A DNA stretch of 64,000 nt from CAYNZV01 sp965217095. GTDB taxonomy: Bacteria; Latescibacterota; UBA2968; UBA8231. Under the pieces are notes generated by a model, which was given only the letters and a program-made list of their open reading frames with translations, was not told the origin of the DNA and searched no databases. Each line of letters begins with the position of its first letter. Positions within the stretch are counted from its first letter, which is position 1. The position numbers were made by a program, and so were the translations under genes. The stretch is from contig OZ244235.1 in NCBI GenBank assembly GCA_965217095.1, positions 5,518,001 through 5,582,000 of the forward strand, in the 5' to 3' direction. Below, in pieces: positions 1 to 9,033 of the stretch.

Positions 1-258
1 ATTAGCCTCGCTCCCAATCCAACAATCAGGACGACGGCTACACTCAGGGCTGAGACCCAGCCGATCTGCGCATACGGTGGATGTACTTCCACGGTCACCG
101 TTGCGGGCTCGGAGTAGTTCAGGTCGCGGTCCACGGCCTTCACCTGAAAGACGTAGTCGCCGCGGGGAAGATCGGTGTACTCCACTTCGGTCGCGTGGGT
201 TGAGCTCCACTCGTCCTCGTAGCCTTGCAACCGATAGACATAGACTATGCCGTCCGGC
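1..258 (-). pseudogene. Continuation of the propeller sensor kinase after a one-base frameshift (Y_Y_Y domain and membrane segment)
   Basis: Read on the minus strand one frame away from the upstream ORF, this stretch encodes the rest of the sensor. A Y_Y_Y-type domain (VYRLQGYEDEW, then LPRGDYVFQVKAVDRDLNYS) is followed by a hydrophobic membrane segment (IGWVSALSVAVVLIVGLG) that runs off the window. The same order is seen in the paralogue around positions 41220-41500. Adding one base between 258 and 259 restores the TTLPD motif of the paralogue and fuses this part to the ORF ending at 245. The kinase domains would lie beyond the window edge. It may be real decay or a consensus error. Confidence 0.75.
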
Positions 259-2251
259 GTGTGGTCATGCTGCGGCCCTGGAACGCGAAGGTGACGAATT
301 CCTGCGACGAGGGCAGGCGCAACTCCCGAACCGGTCCGTAGCGGCGGTCGGCGAGCACGTCGGCAAGGTGGATGGCCGGGGGAAAGGTATCCTGTGGTCG
401 ATAGCGGGTGAGGCCGTTTTTGCTGGCGAGCCAGACATCGCCGTGACGATCCTGGTAGATCCTTCCAACCTGATCCGCTACCAGGCCATCTTTCCTAGAC
501 AGGGTTTGGAATACCAGTCCATCGTAGCGACTCGGGCCACCGAGGGTTGGAATCCACAGATGACCTTGTCGATCCTCCAGTATGCGACCCACTTCATTTC
601 TCGCCAGGCCGTCTTCGCTGGTAAAGGTGGTGAACTGGGTTCCGTCGTAGCGACTCAACCCGCCAGAACTGCTGATCCATAGATAACCCTGCCGATCCTC
701 CACTATGGAACCCACGTGATTGCTCGCCAGGCCCTCTTCGGTGGTAAAGGTCGTGAACCGGGTTCCGTCATAGCGACTCAACCCGCCGCCATAAGTGCCA
801 ATCCACAGATTACCCTGCCGATCCTCCACTAGGGAATTCACATGATTGTGCGCCAGGCCCTCTTCGGTGGTGAAGGTGGTGAACTGGGTCCCGTCATAGC
901 GACTCAGGCCATTCTTTGTACCGACCCACATATGGCCCTGCCGATCCTCTACAATGGCCGACACATGATTGTGCGCCACGCCTTCTTCGGTGGTAAACTG
1001 GGTTCCATCATAGCGACTCACGCCGCCTGTTTCGCTAAAGCCGCCCCCAGAAATGACCCACAAATTACCTTGCCGGTCCTCTTGAAAGGACCCCACCGAA
1101 TTGTGCGCCAGGCCCTCTTCGGTGGTGAAGGTGGTGAACTGGTTCCCGTCATAGCGACTCAACCCGCCAGAAGTGCTGATCCATAGATAACCCTGCCGAT
1201 CCTCCCAAAGGGACCACACCCAATTGTCCGCCAGGCCGTCTTCGGTGGTGAAGGTGGTGAACCGGGTTCCATCATAGCGACTCAAGCCGTCGTGGGTACC
1301 AAACCACAGATGTCCTTGCCGATCCTCCACTATGGAATGCACATGATTGCCCGCCAGGCCGCCTTCGGTAGCGAAGGTGACAAACTCGTGCCCGTCATAG
1401 CGGCTCACGCCACCCGAAGGGGTGCCGACCCACAGATTACCCTGCCGATCCTCCGCCATGGAAGACCACCTCAACGTATTCTGTGCCAGGCCATCCGCCG
1501 TTGTAAAAGTGGCAAATTCGTTTCCGTCATAGCGACTCAAGCCCTTTTCCGTGCCGAACCACAGATTACCCTGGCGATCCTCCAGAACGGATTGCACAAA
1601 ATTGTCGGCCAGGCCGTCTTCGGTGGTAAAGGTGACAAACTGCGCCCCATCATAACTACACAGACCCCTATTCGTGCCGAACCACAGATTACCTTCCCGA
1701 TCCTGCACCATGCTATTTATTCTTCCGGGCGTGAGACCGTCCTGCACCGTGAAGCTCTGCCACAATCCCTGCCGAAAGCCCGGACCGGCCAGCACCGCCC
1801 TGCCCGCTCCGGCAGGCGTTAGGTAGAGCCCGAAATGATAGCGAATGGCACCCTCTTCCACACCCATGTCGACCGCGTGTTCATGGCGAATGCCTTCTCC
1901 GGCGGTTTCGAAGTTCGCCCCCAAGCGCTGCAACGCGTCCCGCCACGCCGGGTCGTTCTGGAGCGCTTGCTCCTTGGCAGTGACCGCTGCCGGCGTCTCT
2001 AGCGCGAAGAGCCGGCTGAAGACGCTGTCAACGGTGGTTCGGCCGCGCTGCGATGATTCCACGAGGCCGTGCTGCTCCAGAAGGGGCACGATCTCTTCCT
2101 CGTACACCGTCTCAAATTCCGCCGTGCGCTCCGGCGGCACCCAGAAGGACAGCCGTGCCAGAGTAGGCTGTTCAGCCTCTACCGCCACCGACAGCAACAG
2201 CAGCATCGTCCATACGATCAGGCAGCCGATGCGATTCAGATATGTCGCCAT
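245..2251 (-). CDS. Periplasmic beta-propeller sensor (N-terminal part of a two-component hybrid kinase), frameshifted at its C-terminal end
   Basis: The protein starts with a signal peptide (hydrophobic run to about residue 26). A domain of about 110 residues follows that resembles a NIPSNAP/ABM-like dimeric alpha/beta barrel (VPPERTAEFETVYEEEIVP, VFSRLFALETP). Then come 11 repeats of the two-component regulator propeller type (consensus EDRQGNLWxGT..GLSRYDG..FTTFTTEDGL). The blades are strikingly alike. The frame ends at a TAG just inside the Y_Y_Y domain, although the adjacent frame continues the homology to position 1, so one base appears missing near 258. The start lies 3 nt after the stop of the upstream SpoIIE-type regulator, indicating one operon. 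The ligand is unknown; HTCS-type propeller sensors often detect glycans. Family assignment is secure, the exact role is inferred. Confidence 0.85.
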   Translation of the reverse strand: MATYLNRIGCLIVWTMLLLLSVAVEAEQPTLARLSFWVPPERTAEFETVYEEEIVPLLEQHGLVESSQRGRTTVDSVFSRLFALETPAAVTAKEQALQNDPAWRDALQRLGANFETAGEGIRHEHAVDMGVEEGAIRYHFGLYLTPAGAGRAVLAGPGFRQGLWQSFTVQDGLTPGRINSMVQDREGNLWFGTNRGLCSYDGAQFVTFTTEDGLADNFVQSVLEDRQGNLWFGTEKGLSRYDGNEFATFTTADGLAQNTLRWSSMAEDRQGNLWVGTPSGGVSRYDGHEFVTFATEGGLAGNHVHSIVEDRQGHLWFGTHDGLSRYDGTRFTTFTTEDGLADNWVWSLWEDRQGYLWISTSGGLSRYDGNQFTTFTTEEGLAHNSVGSFQEDRQGNLWVISGGGFSETGGVSRYDGTQFTTEEGVAHNHVSAIVEDRQGHMWVGTKNGLSRYDGTQFTTFTTEEGLAHNHVNSLVEDRQGNLWIGTYGGGLSRYDGTRFTTFTTEEGLASNHVGSIVEDRQGYLWISSSGGLSRYDGTQFTTFTSEDGLARNEVGRILEDRQGHLWIPTLGGPSRYDGLVFQTLSRKDGLVADQVGRIYQDRHGDVWLASKNGLTRYRPQDTFPPAIHLADVLADRRYGPVRELRLPSSQEFVTFAFQGRSMTTRRTA

Positions 2252-2254
2252 TTT

Positions 2255-3427
2255 TTATTGCCTCTTTCCGACCTCAAAGACGACCACGGTCTGGTCATCC
2301 GCTTGCAGCACTCCGCCGGCAAACGCGCGCACCTCGTCCAAGATGCGCTCAAGCAGGGGTTCTGCTTTCAAGTCTTCTCCACACCCTTTCTCTATCACCT
2401 CTGACGTCTTCTTGAATCCGAACAGGTCACCTCTGCCATTTGTGGCCTCCATGATTCCATCCGAACAGAAGATTACTCGGTCGCCAGGTTCCAGTTGTAG
2501 CTCCAGCACCCCATAGGAGCTACCCAGCCGGACACCCAGAGGGTAGGCGCTTTCCGTTTCCAATTCCGCCACTGCACCGTCCGTTGCTCGGTAGTGATAC
2601 GGACATGGATACCCCCCGTTGGCCAGGCGCATCCGCCGGTTCCCGGGATCGTACTGTGCCATCGCCAGGCAGACAAAGGTGCGTCTGTCCAAAACGCGAC
2701 AGAGTGAGCGGTTGAGAGTGGAGAAAAGGTCCTCCAGTGAGCAGTCTACTTCCACCCTACTCTGCAGCATTCCTTCGCACAGTACCGCCGGCACCGCTGC
2801 CGCCATCGCGTGGCCGGTCACATCGGCGAGCGCCAACGTCAGCCCGCCCTGTGGTTGCTCGAAATATTGGAAGAAGTCTCCACTCATCTGCTCGGCCGGA
2901 AGGCAGCGGCCGGCCAGCTCGATCCCTTCTATCTGCGGCGGCGCGTCGGGCATCAACCCCATGTGCAGCTCGTGGGCCGTCCGCAGCTCCTCTTCCATCT
3001 TGAGCCGGGAGGCGCGATGCTCGTCAAACAGATACCTGGTGCAGAGGATATTGCGTACCCGCACCAAAACCTCTGCATCGCGGAACGGTTTGGGAATGTA
3101 GTCCACGCCGCCCACCTGAAAGCCACGTACCACCCCTTGGGTCTGGTTTTCTGCGGTTATGAAGATGACCGGAATCTCCCGGGTGCTATCCTCCTGCTTC
3201 AGTCGGCGGCAGACCTCGTAGCCGTCCATCCCCGGCATCATCACATCGAGGAGGATCACATCGGGGGCCACCTCGCTGGCGATCCGGAGCGCGGTAGGGC
3301 CGTTGGGCGCCAAATATATGTTGTAGCCTTGCGCCTCCAGCAGCGCGCACAAAACCTCCCGATTGGCCTGGGTGTCGTCGACCAGGAGTATCTTGGCTCC
3401 CCGTAGATCAATGCTGCCTTCGTCCAT
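2255..3427 (-). CDS. Response regulator with SpoIIE/PP2C-type serine phosphatase output
   Basis: About 390 residues. An N-terminal receiver (ILLVDDTQAN, phospho-acceptor Asp about residue 61 in LLDVMMPGMDGYE, Lys in IPKPF) is followed by a helical linker and a SpoIIE/RsbU-like PP2C phosphatase (AGRCLPAEQMSGDFF, LALADVTGHAMAAA, FCSDGIMEATN). Such proteins dephosphorylate anti-anti-sigma partners in partner-switching pathways. The start chosen is the ATG at 3427, preceded by AAGGTGG; an in-frame ATG at 3571 has no visible ribosome site and would add residues not seen in the paralogue at 32606. A sigma-54-like element lies upstream at 3485-3500. The next gene, the propeller sensor, begins 3 nt after the stop, so sensor and regulator are probably cotranscribed. 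No STAS or anti-sigma partner is visible nearby. Confidence 0.9.
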   Translation of the reverse strand: MDEGSIDLRGAKILLVDDTQANREVLCALLEAQGYNIYLAPNGPTALRIASEVAPDVILLDVMMPGMDGYEVCRRLKQEDSTREIPVIFITAENQTQGVVRGFQVGGVDYIPKPFRDAEVLVRVRNILCTRYLFDEHRASRLKMEEELRTAHELHMGLMPDAPPQIEGIELAGRCLPAEQMSGDFFQYFEQPQGGLTLALADVTGHAMAAAVPAVLCEGMLQSRVEVDCSLEDLFSTLNRSLCRVLDRRTFVCLAMAQYDPGNRRMRLANGGYPCPYHYRATDGAVAELETESAYPLGVRLGSSYGVLELQLEPGDRVIFCSDGIMEATNGRGDLFGFKKTSEVIEKGCGEDLKAEPLLERILDEVRAFAGGVLQADDQTVVVFEVGKRQ

Positions 3428-3845
3428 GACGTCCACCTTGGCGTTGTCCTCGCGTTTCGCTGTGCCCTGCCAGGTCTTACCCCAGGCAATGGACGTGCCG
3501 GCTGGACCCAGGCCGGGTGTCCGCTGGCCGCAATCTTTGGCTAACTGACACTGCCAAAAAGACTTATGCATCTACTACAACAAATGATGGAAAGGAGATC
3601 TGCTTAAAAAGAGGAGCGCCGGACTGTACCTGGGATGGTACTGTTGCTACAGATTGGTACAGGACTTTGGTACAACTTCGACTAACGTCTTTGGATGGCC
3701 GCTGCGGGCGACAACCAACCCATGCGAATCTGTTGGCGCGGGCGGAAGTAGGACGTACACTGGCGTGCAGACTGGGCGCTTAACAATCCGGAGCGTCAAC
3801 TCAATTTCGGACACTTGGCTGTGCACCATACTACGGGTGATGGCA
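3428..3845. other. Intergenic region between secreted-protein pseudogene and regulator
   Basis: There is no supported coding sequence. Apart from the sigma-54-like element nothing recognisable was seen; the short open frames here lack ribosome sites and homology to their neighbours. Confidence 0.6.
3485..3500 (-). promoter_or_regulatory. Candidate sigma-54 (-24/-12) promoter of the receiver-SpoIIE operon
   Basis: On the minus strand the bases read CGGCACGTCCATTGCC. This keeps the invariant GG and GC doublets ten bases apart and matches the TGGCACG-N4-TTGC consensus except at the two outermost positions. Transcription would begin about 45 nt before the ATG at 3427. It is weaker than the match at 32503 and is a motif reading only. 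Confidence 0.45.
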
Positions 3846-6362
3846 TCAAAGCAGCTGCGCGTACATGCCAAAGCCCACTAGCGCTCGAACGAAAAACGCC
3901 CAACTATCGAACTCACTGTTGGAATATAGAGAGCGATCAAAACGCTTTCGGCTCTTCTCAAAGCCGATGACTGTATGAAGCTCGTACCCAGAATATTGCG
4001 ACCGGTTGTTTACGGAGGCGATCAGCGTATGTTGCTTGAAACTCGCAGGGTACCGACGCGAGAACGAATTGGTTTTGCCAAACTGACCACATCTTGTACA
4101 CAGTGCTCTATGAGGCAAGGGGCCAATGCCCTGGACACCAAAGCGTAGCGCGGTTCGCGATGTGAGAGGGAATTCCACCCGAACAATGGGCATTGACTCG
4201 ATCTCGGAACGCAGGACCAGGTTGGAAGTGCGATCGACATCTCGAAGAAGCATTAATTTGTGCTGCAAAGTGAGCCTTGCCCGGTAAAAGTGCTTGGTAA
4301 ACTCCGTGCGACTAACCAAGGTCAGGAAGTCAAGCCGCCGCTCTCTTTGCAAATTGCCGCTAATGGATCTCCCGACTCTCTGCCAGTTGGATCTATACCG
4401 GAGTTTGTAATCCAATGACAAACACGCCAATGGCCTAAACCGGGCATCGGCATAAAACTCGTTCACATAGCTGTTTTGGTAGCGCAATGGGTCTTCACGC
4501 ACATCGCTTGCAACGAGGAGCCTATAGTCATATCGTCTCCGGCGTCTGACCGAAAAAAGGAGACGTCGCGGAACATCTCCTAAGACTAAATACTCGTCAG
4601 GGATGTTGTCTCTTACCCTACGGAAGTGATTTTGGATATTCAGCCGTTGGCCGCTGATAGGGTTTTCTCGGCGATAGGTCATCAAGAGGTAGGTAGCTCG
4701 GTTGCGCCCCGCTCCCGCCAGCTCCCTGATCGAGAAATGCCCCGACGCCAAGCCCCAGTGAGGCGTCAGGTTTATCTGACCAAATAGGTGAAAGCCCTTT
4801 TGGTCGAAGTCGTACGGATAGTCTGGATCGATATCATCCTCGCGACGATCTGGCTCATCGTTGTGGTTGCGATCCAGGCCATACACATAGGCATCAGGAT
4901 CCGCATGAAATGCAAGAAACGGCTCCTCGTAATCCAGTAAATCATTTAGGTTTCGGTTGCTGTCAGGGATACCGTCCCGATCGGTGTCCTGATCAAGCAA
5001 AACTCCTGTTGGGTCCAATTGGAAGTAATCGTAATCGGCATAATGGTCAGCGTCCTCGTTGTCCTCTACCAAGCGCCAGATAGCGGTCTTATTGTCAAAG
5101 GAATGCGTATAGTTGCGCATATTGGTCTGGAAACTAGGGTGCATTGAGTAGTATTCTGCGCCCAGGTGGCCATACTCGGACCAGTGAACCGCATTGATGA
5201 AGCAGGCGCTGCCACGGTCTGCAAATCGCCTACCTTGATCGAAAACCCGTTGGCGGTTGGGCCTACTCAACGAAGCGGGATACCTGGACCAAACGGTCGA
5301 ACCGGCATACTCCGCGTTGATACTGAGTCCCGGAACCTCTATAGTTAAGTCGGAACTATAGGTGAAAATTGATGTGTGTTCGCCGATATCGAAGCGCCTG
5401 CGTTCCAGATTCGTGCCGTCTTGCACGTTTCCTGGCGCTCGTAGAATTGTTTTCAAAAACGTGCTTCGGAAGCGATGCTCCCATCTCTCGCTAGTGCTTT
5501 TCTGAGATATTGTCGCTACGCTGACGCGGTAGTCGCCAGCGAGCAGCGCATCGACGGAAACGGATTCGACCATCGGCTCATCTGACATGTTGAACAAGAA
5601 GTTGAGTTGGTCTCCACCATCTGCTATCAGTATTTCCCCGGGAGATGGCAGCTGCAAGTTCGACAAGAGACCACGCAGATTTGTGAACGGAGCCACGTCT
5701 CTGCCCCTTTCGTGGTCAAGGCGGTAGAAATAGTCGGCGAAAAGCGGGATCGTCTGATTCGAATAATACGCGGACTGCGCTAGGTTATCCTGGCCTAAGC
5801 TGGCGTACGGAAATCCAAGAAAGCGTTGTGTCACGGCCGAGCGCCTACCAACCTGCGTCTGAATACCCGATTGGTGCCTGATCACTTCTGGCACCAAGTC
5901 CGGCCGGGGTTTCCCATTAACTATAAGCTGAGCGGATTGAACAACGGCGCCGCCTGTTCCGTCTGCAGGCGAATCATCTTCAAAACGTACGACAATCCAG
6001 TCGATAATCGGTTGATCGGAATGAAGCCGGCCTTTAACGCTGTTTCCAGACTTGGTGCTCTGGTACGAATGGATATTGCCACCATTGAGTCCGATCTGGA
6101 GTGCTCCCACACGCACCTGCACTCTGGAACCGAGTAACAGATTCGCATCGTCGACTTGACCTCCATCGGGCCGGTCAATGCGGGAGCCCAGAATTGTTGT
6201 ATCCAAATGGCGTGACGTCAGATCCACTCGAAAACCGTTGAAGGAACTCATGGAAACGGTCAGGGGTGATAGGCGGGCACCACCATTTTGTCCGATGACG
6301 GCCGCATAACCCCATTCGCCATGGGAATCCCGGGCAACGACGGTCCCTATTCCCTGTACTAA
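3846..6362 (-). pseudogene. Large secreted/outer-membrane-like protein, N-terminus lost at the IS boundary (paralogue of the 987-aa protein at 34117)
   Basis: From 6362 down to 3846 the minus strand is open and aligns throughout with residues from about 130 to the end of the 987-aa protein. Examples are VARDSHGEWGYAAVIGQ against VARDSYRGGGYSVVVGD, shared IDWIVVRF.DDSPADG, the Asp-rich calcium-type motif (DRDGIPDSNRNLNDLLDYEEPF) and a closing FFVRALVGFG aromatic strand. The first possible internal ATG is at 6251. The signal peptide and roughly the first 130 residues are missing, and the frame meets a stop inside the IS terminal repeat. The C-terminal half is rich in alternating polar/aromatic strands, suggesting a beta-barrel, but no known family name can be given. 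It belongs to the left sensory locus and is probably non-functional because it can no longer be exported. Confidence 0.8.
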
Positions 6363-7966
6363 CCTGAATTATTCATAAAAATGCGGTGAGCCTCTGTACA
6401 ACTGGTTGTTTTGCCCTACGTTAGGGTTACCCACAAACAACAACCAATCAAGAGGGCCACCGCAGATGGAAACTTCGCAGATCGCGCTATCGTTTGCAAA
6501 CATCTCGGGCAAAAAGATCGAAGCTGATTTTGACGGTGGCATGACCACCAGTGATGGGGGCGCCCTGCTTCTGCGACAAGCGGAAGCCCGCACCGGGATC
6601 GTCGACATCAAAGCTATATCGACCATACGTATACTGACCTCATCCGGCAGCGCGTATTCCAGATCGCCTGTGGCTACGAGGACGCCAATGACAGTGACGA
6701 CCTGCGTTGCGATCCGGGTCTGAAAACCGCGTGCGACCGTCTGCCTCTGACGGGAGACGATTTGGCCAGTCAACCAACCATGTCTCGTTTGGAAAACAGT
6801 GTCAGCCGCTCGGATCTGTATCGCATCGGGCTCGCTTTGCTGGAAATATTCATCGAGTCTTACGACCAGCCGCCCAAGAAGCTCACCATCGACATCGACG
6901 ACACGGACGATCCGGCACACGGCGCCCAGCAACTCACGTTGTTCCATGCCTACTATGACGAGTATTGCTACCTTCCGGTCCATCTCTACGAAGGGGAGTC
7001 GGGCAAATTGATCACGACGCTGCTGCGACCCGGTCGTAGAATGCGAGGCCGAGAGGCGGTAGCCATCCTCAAACGCGTGTTGGATCATTTGATCATGGTG
7101 TGGCCGAAGACGAAGATCACCTTACGAGGCGACTCACACTTCAGCACCCCTGAGGTGCACGACCTGTGCGACGGATACGGTATTGATTTCATTCTGGGAC
7201 AGGCGATCAACAACAAGCTCAAGGCACTCGGCGAACCGCTGATGGAGCTGGTGGCGGCGCTGGCCGAGCAGAGCGATGAACCGGTGCGGCTTTTTGACCG
7301 CTTCGAGTATCAGGCCAAGAGCTGGCCCCGACCGCGCCAGATTATCTACAAGGCCGAGATCACACAAGGCAAAGCCAACCCGCGCTTCGTGGTGACCAAT
7401 ATCCGCAACCGCTCTCCCGAGTTTCTGTATGAGGAGATCTACTGCGCTCGTGGGCGGTCGGAAGGCTTCATCAAGAATCACAAGACCTACCTGCAGTCCG
7501 ACCGCACCTCCTGCCACCGCTTCTCGGCCAACCAATTTCGCCTCTTCCTGCACAGCGCGGCCTACGTGCTGCTGCACACGATCCAACAGATTGGCATGCG
7601 CGGCACCCAATGGACGATGTCCAACTTTAACACGATCCAACTCCGGGTGCTCAAAATCGGCGCCCGCGTGCGGGAGCAAGCCACCAAGGTCCGTTTTCAC
7701 TTTCCGACGTCATACCCGCTCAAGGATCTGATGCGCACCGTCGTCCTCAACCTCGACACCTCATGATGCTTTGCGATGTCCCACTACATCCACGCACACG
7801 ATCCACCAAGGGACCCGACTGTCCCAATGACATCCAAAAGAGGCTCAGATCTCCCAGACAACACCTCGACGACCGACAGCACTCGATCAACCCGCTACCA
7901 AAACGTCCAGCCATTGACCAGCGCACCGAATTCGTTCGCTTGGTGCGGATTCATGAATTATTCAGG
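6363..7966 (+). mobile_element. IS1380-family insertion sequence, copy 1 (defective, 1604 bp)
   Basis: The ends are inverted repeats CCTGAATTATTCAT (left) and CCTGAATAATTCAT (right, complement). The element is nearly identical to the inverted copy at 37081-38715 but 31 bp shorter because of a deletion in the transposase gene. The flanks do not form a clean duplication: CTAA at 6359-6362 against CTAG at 7967-7970, while copy 2 has CTAG on both sides. Both neighbouring genes have lost their N-terminal ends at this element, which points to a rearrangement rather than a simple insertion. Confidence 0.93.
6466..7766 (+). pseudogene. IS1380-family DDE transposase, inactivated by a 31-bp deletion
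   Basis: The frame begins METSQIALSFANISGKKIEADFDGG, typical of IS1380 transposases, and runs in frame as far as GIVD near 6605. There 31 bp present in copy 2 are missing, so the downstream part (from about 6762, SQPTMSRLENSVSRSDLYR onward) is in another frame. The deletion lies exactly between two GATCGTCGAC direct repeats of which one remains. The only other coding change noticed against copy 2 is Met for Thr in GTQWTMSN. The element could be mobilised in trans by the intact transposase of copy 2. Confidence 0.92.
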
Positions 7967-9033
7967 CTAGTGGCTGATGGCAGGTCCTTCGTCCGGGAAC
8001 AGATAGGGCAAGTCTATGATAGTTTCGGCCGCGGATTTCGCCACAAAGGGGTTCCGCAATCTGCAATTCTCATGTATCGTCAAGCCCTAGAATTTGACCC
8101 ACTCAGAAGCAAAACGATGAAGAGCCTAGCGGTTGCATTGCTCGAAACGGGCCAAAGCGAAGAAGCTATGGAGTGGGTGCAAGCGTTTGTTAGGACCAAT
8201 CCAGATGATCCATTTGCCCTCTATGCGAGGGCTCTTGCGCTGCGGCTTGAAGGACAAGTAGATGAGGCCATTATTGCTTGCAACGAAGCCCTGACTAGTG
8301 TCCAAACGGCCGAACTCTACTTTCTATTGGGGGACTGCTACGAGCACGAGAATGTACCAGAGCGTGCCCTTGAAGCCTACAGACAGAGCGCATCGCTAAG
8401 TCCCTACAATTCGCGAATTTTCCATCATTTGGGTAGAGTGATTTTGGCCCAAGGTGATACATTGAGCGCGATTGAGGCCTTTGATAAATCAGCGCAGTTA
8501 GAATCGAAGGACGTAAATACCTACCTCATCTTGGGCAGGCTGTACAAGGCAAATGGGCAGATAGAAAGGGCCCAGGAAATATATTCAACGGCACTCGATG
8601 GTAAATTCCGAGGAGTAGGAAGCCCGGTCTATTTGCGATTAGGGATGGATTCGAAGCATGGGGCAGATTCGGAGATGCTGTACGGGCTTACGAGAAGGCA
8701 ATTGATTCCGACCAATCGAATGTAGTGGCACACACCAACCTTGGATGGCTCTATCTCCTTCAAGAGAGGTTCGATGATGCAATAGATGAGTTTCGCGTCG
8801 CACTTGATTTAGAAAGAACCAATAGTTATGCCGTATTTAACCTCGGGCTGGCATACTTGGCACAAGGAAAAACCGAACGGGCAGAAATCGTTTACCGAGA
8901 CGCAGTCTTTCAGTTTGGCGCAGAGGAAGCGGTGCGAATCGGTGCTGTGGAGGATCTCAGAAATCTGATCGACAGAGGCATCCGAGTTGCTGCCGCAGAA
9001 GCTATTCTAAATTCTCATTGGCCAGAACCTTAA
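7967..9033 (+). pseudogene. C-terminal TPR remnant of a membrane/TPR protein, truncated at the IS and frameshifted
   Basis: The encoded protein matches the C-terminal TPR half of the intact neighbour at 9018 repeat for repeat, including LYFLLGDCYEHENVPERALEAY against LYYLLGVCYEDKGRIERALSAY and the shared ending GAV.DLRNLID. The N-terminal membrane part is absent because the frame begins at the IS right end. One base is missing near 8648: before it the frame reads YLRLGM, and one frame over continues FEAWGRFGDAVRAYEKAI into AHTNLGWLY. It is therefore a decayed tandem duplicate of the 9018 gene. An open frame that starts inside the IS (7763) and reads into this remnant is fortuitous. Confidence 0.8.

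Noticed and set aside
7763..8725. ORF starting inside the IS and reading into TPR repeats as a fusion gene
   Set aside because: The leader is non-coding IS end; the real gene lost its N-terminus and carries a frameshift at about 8648.
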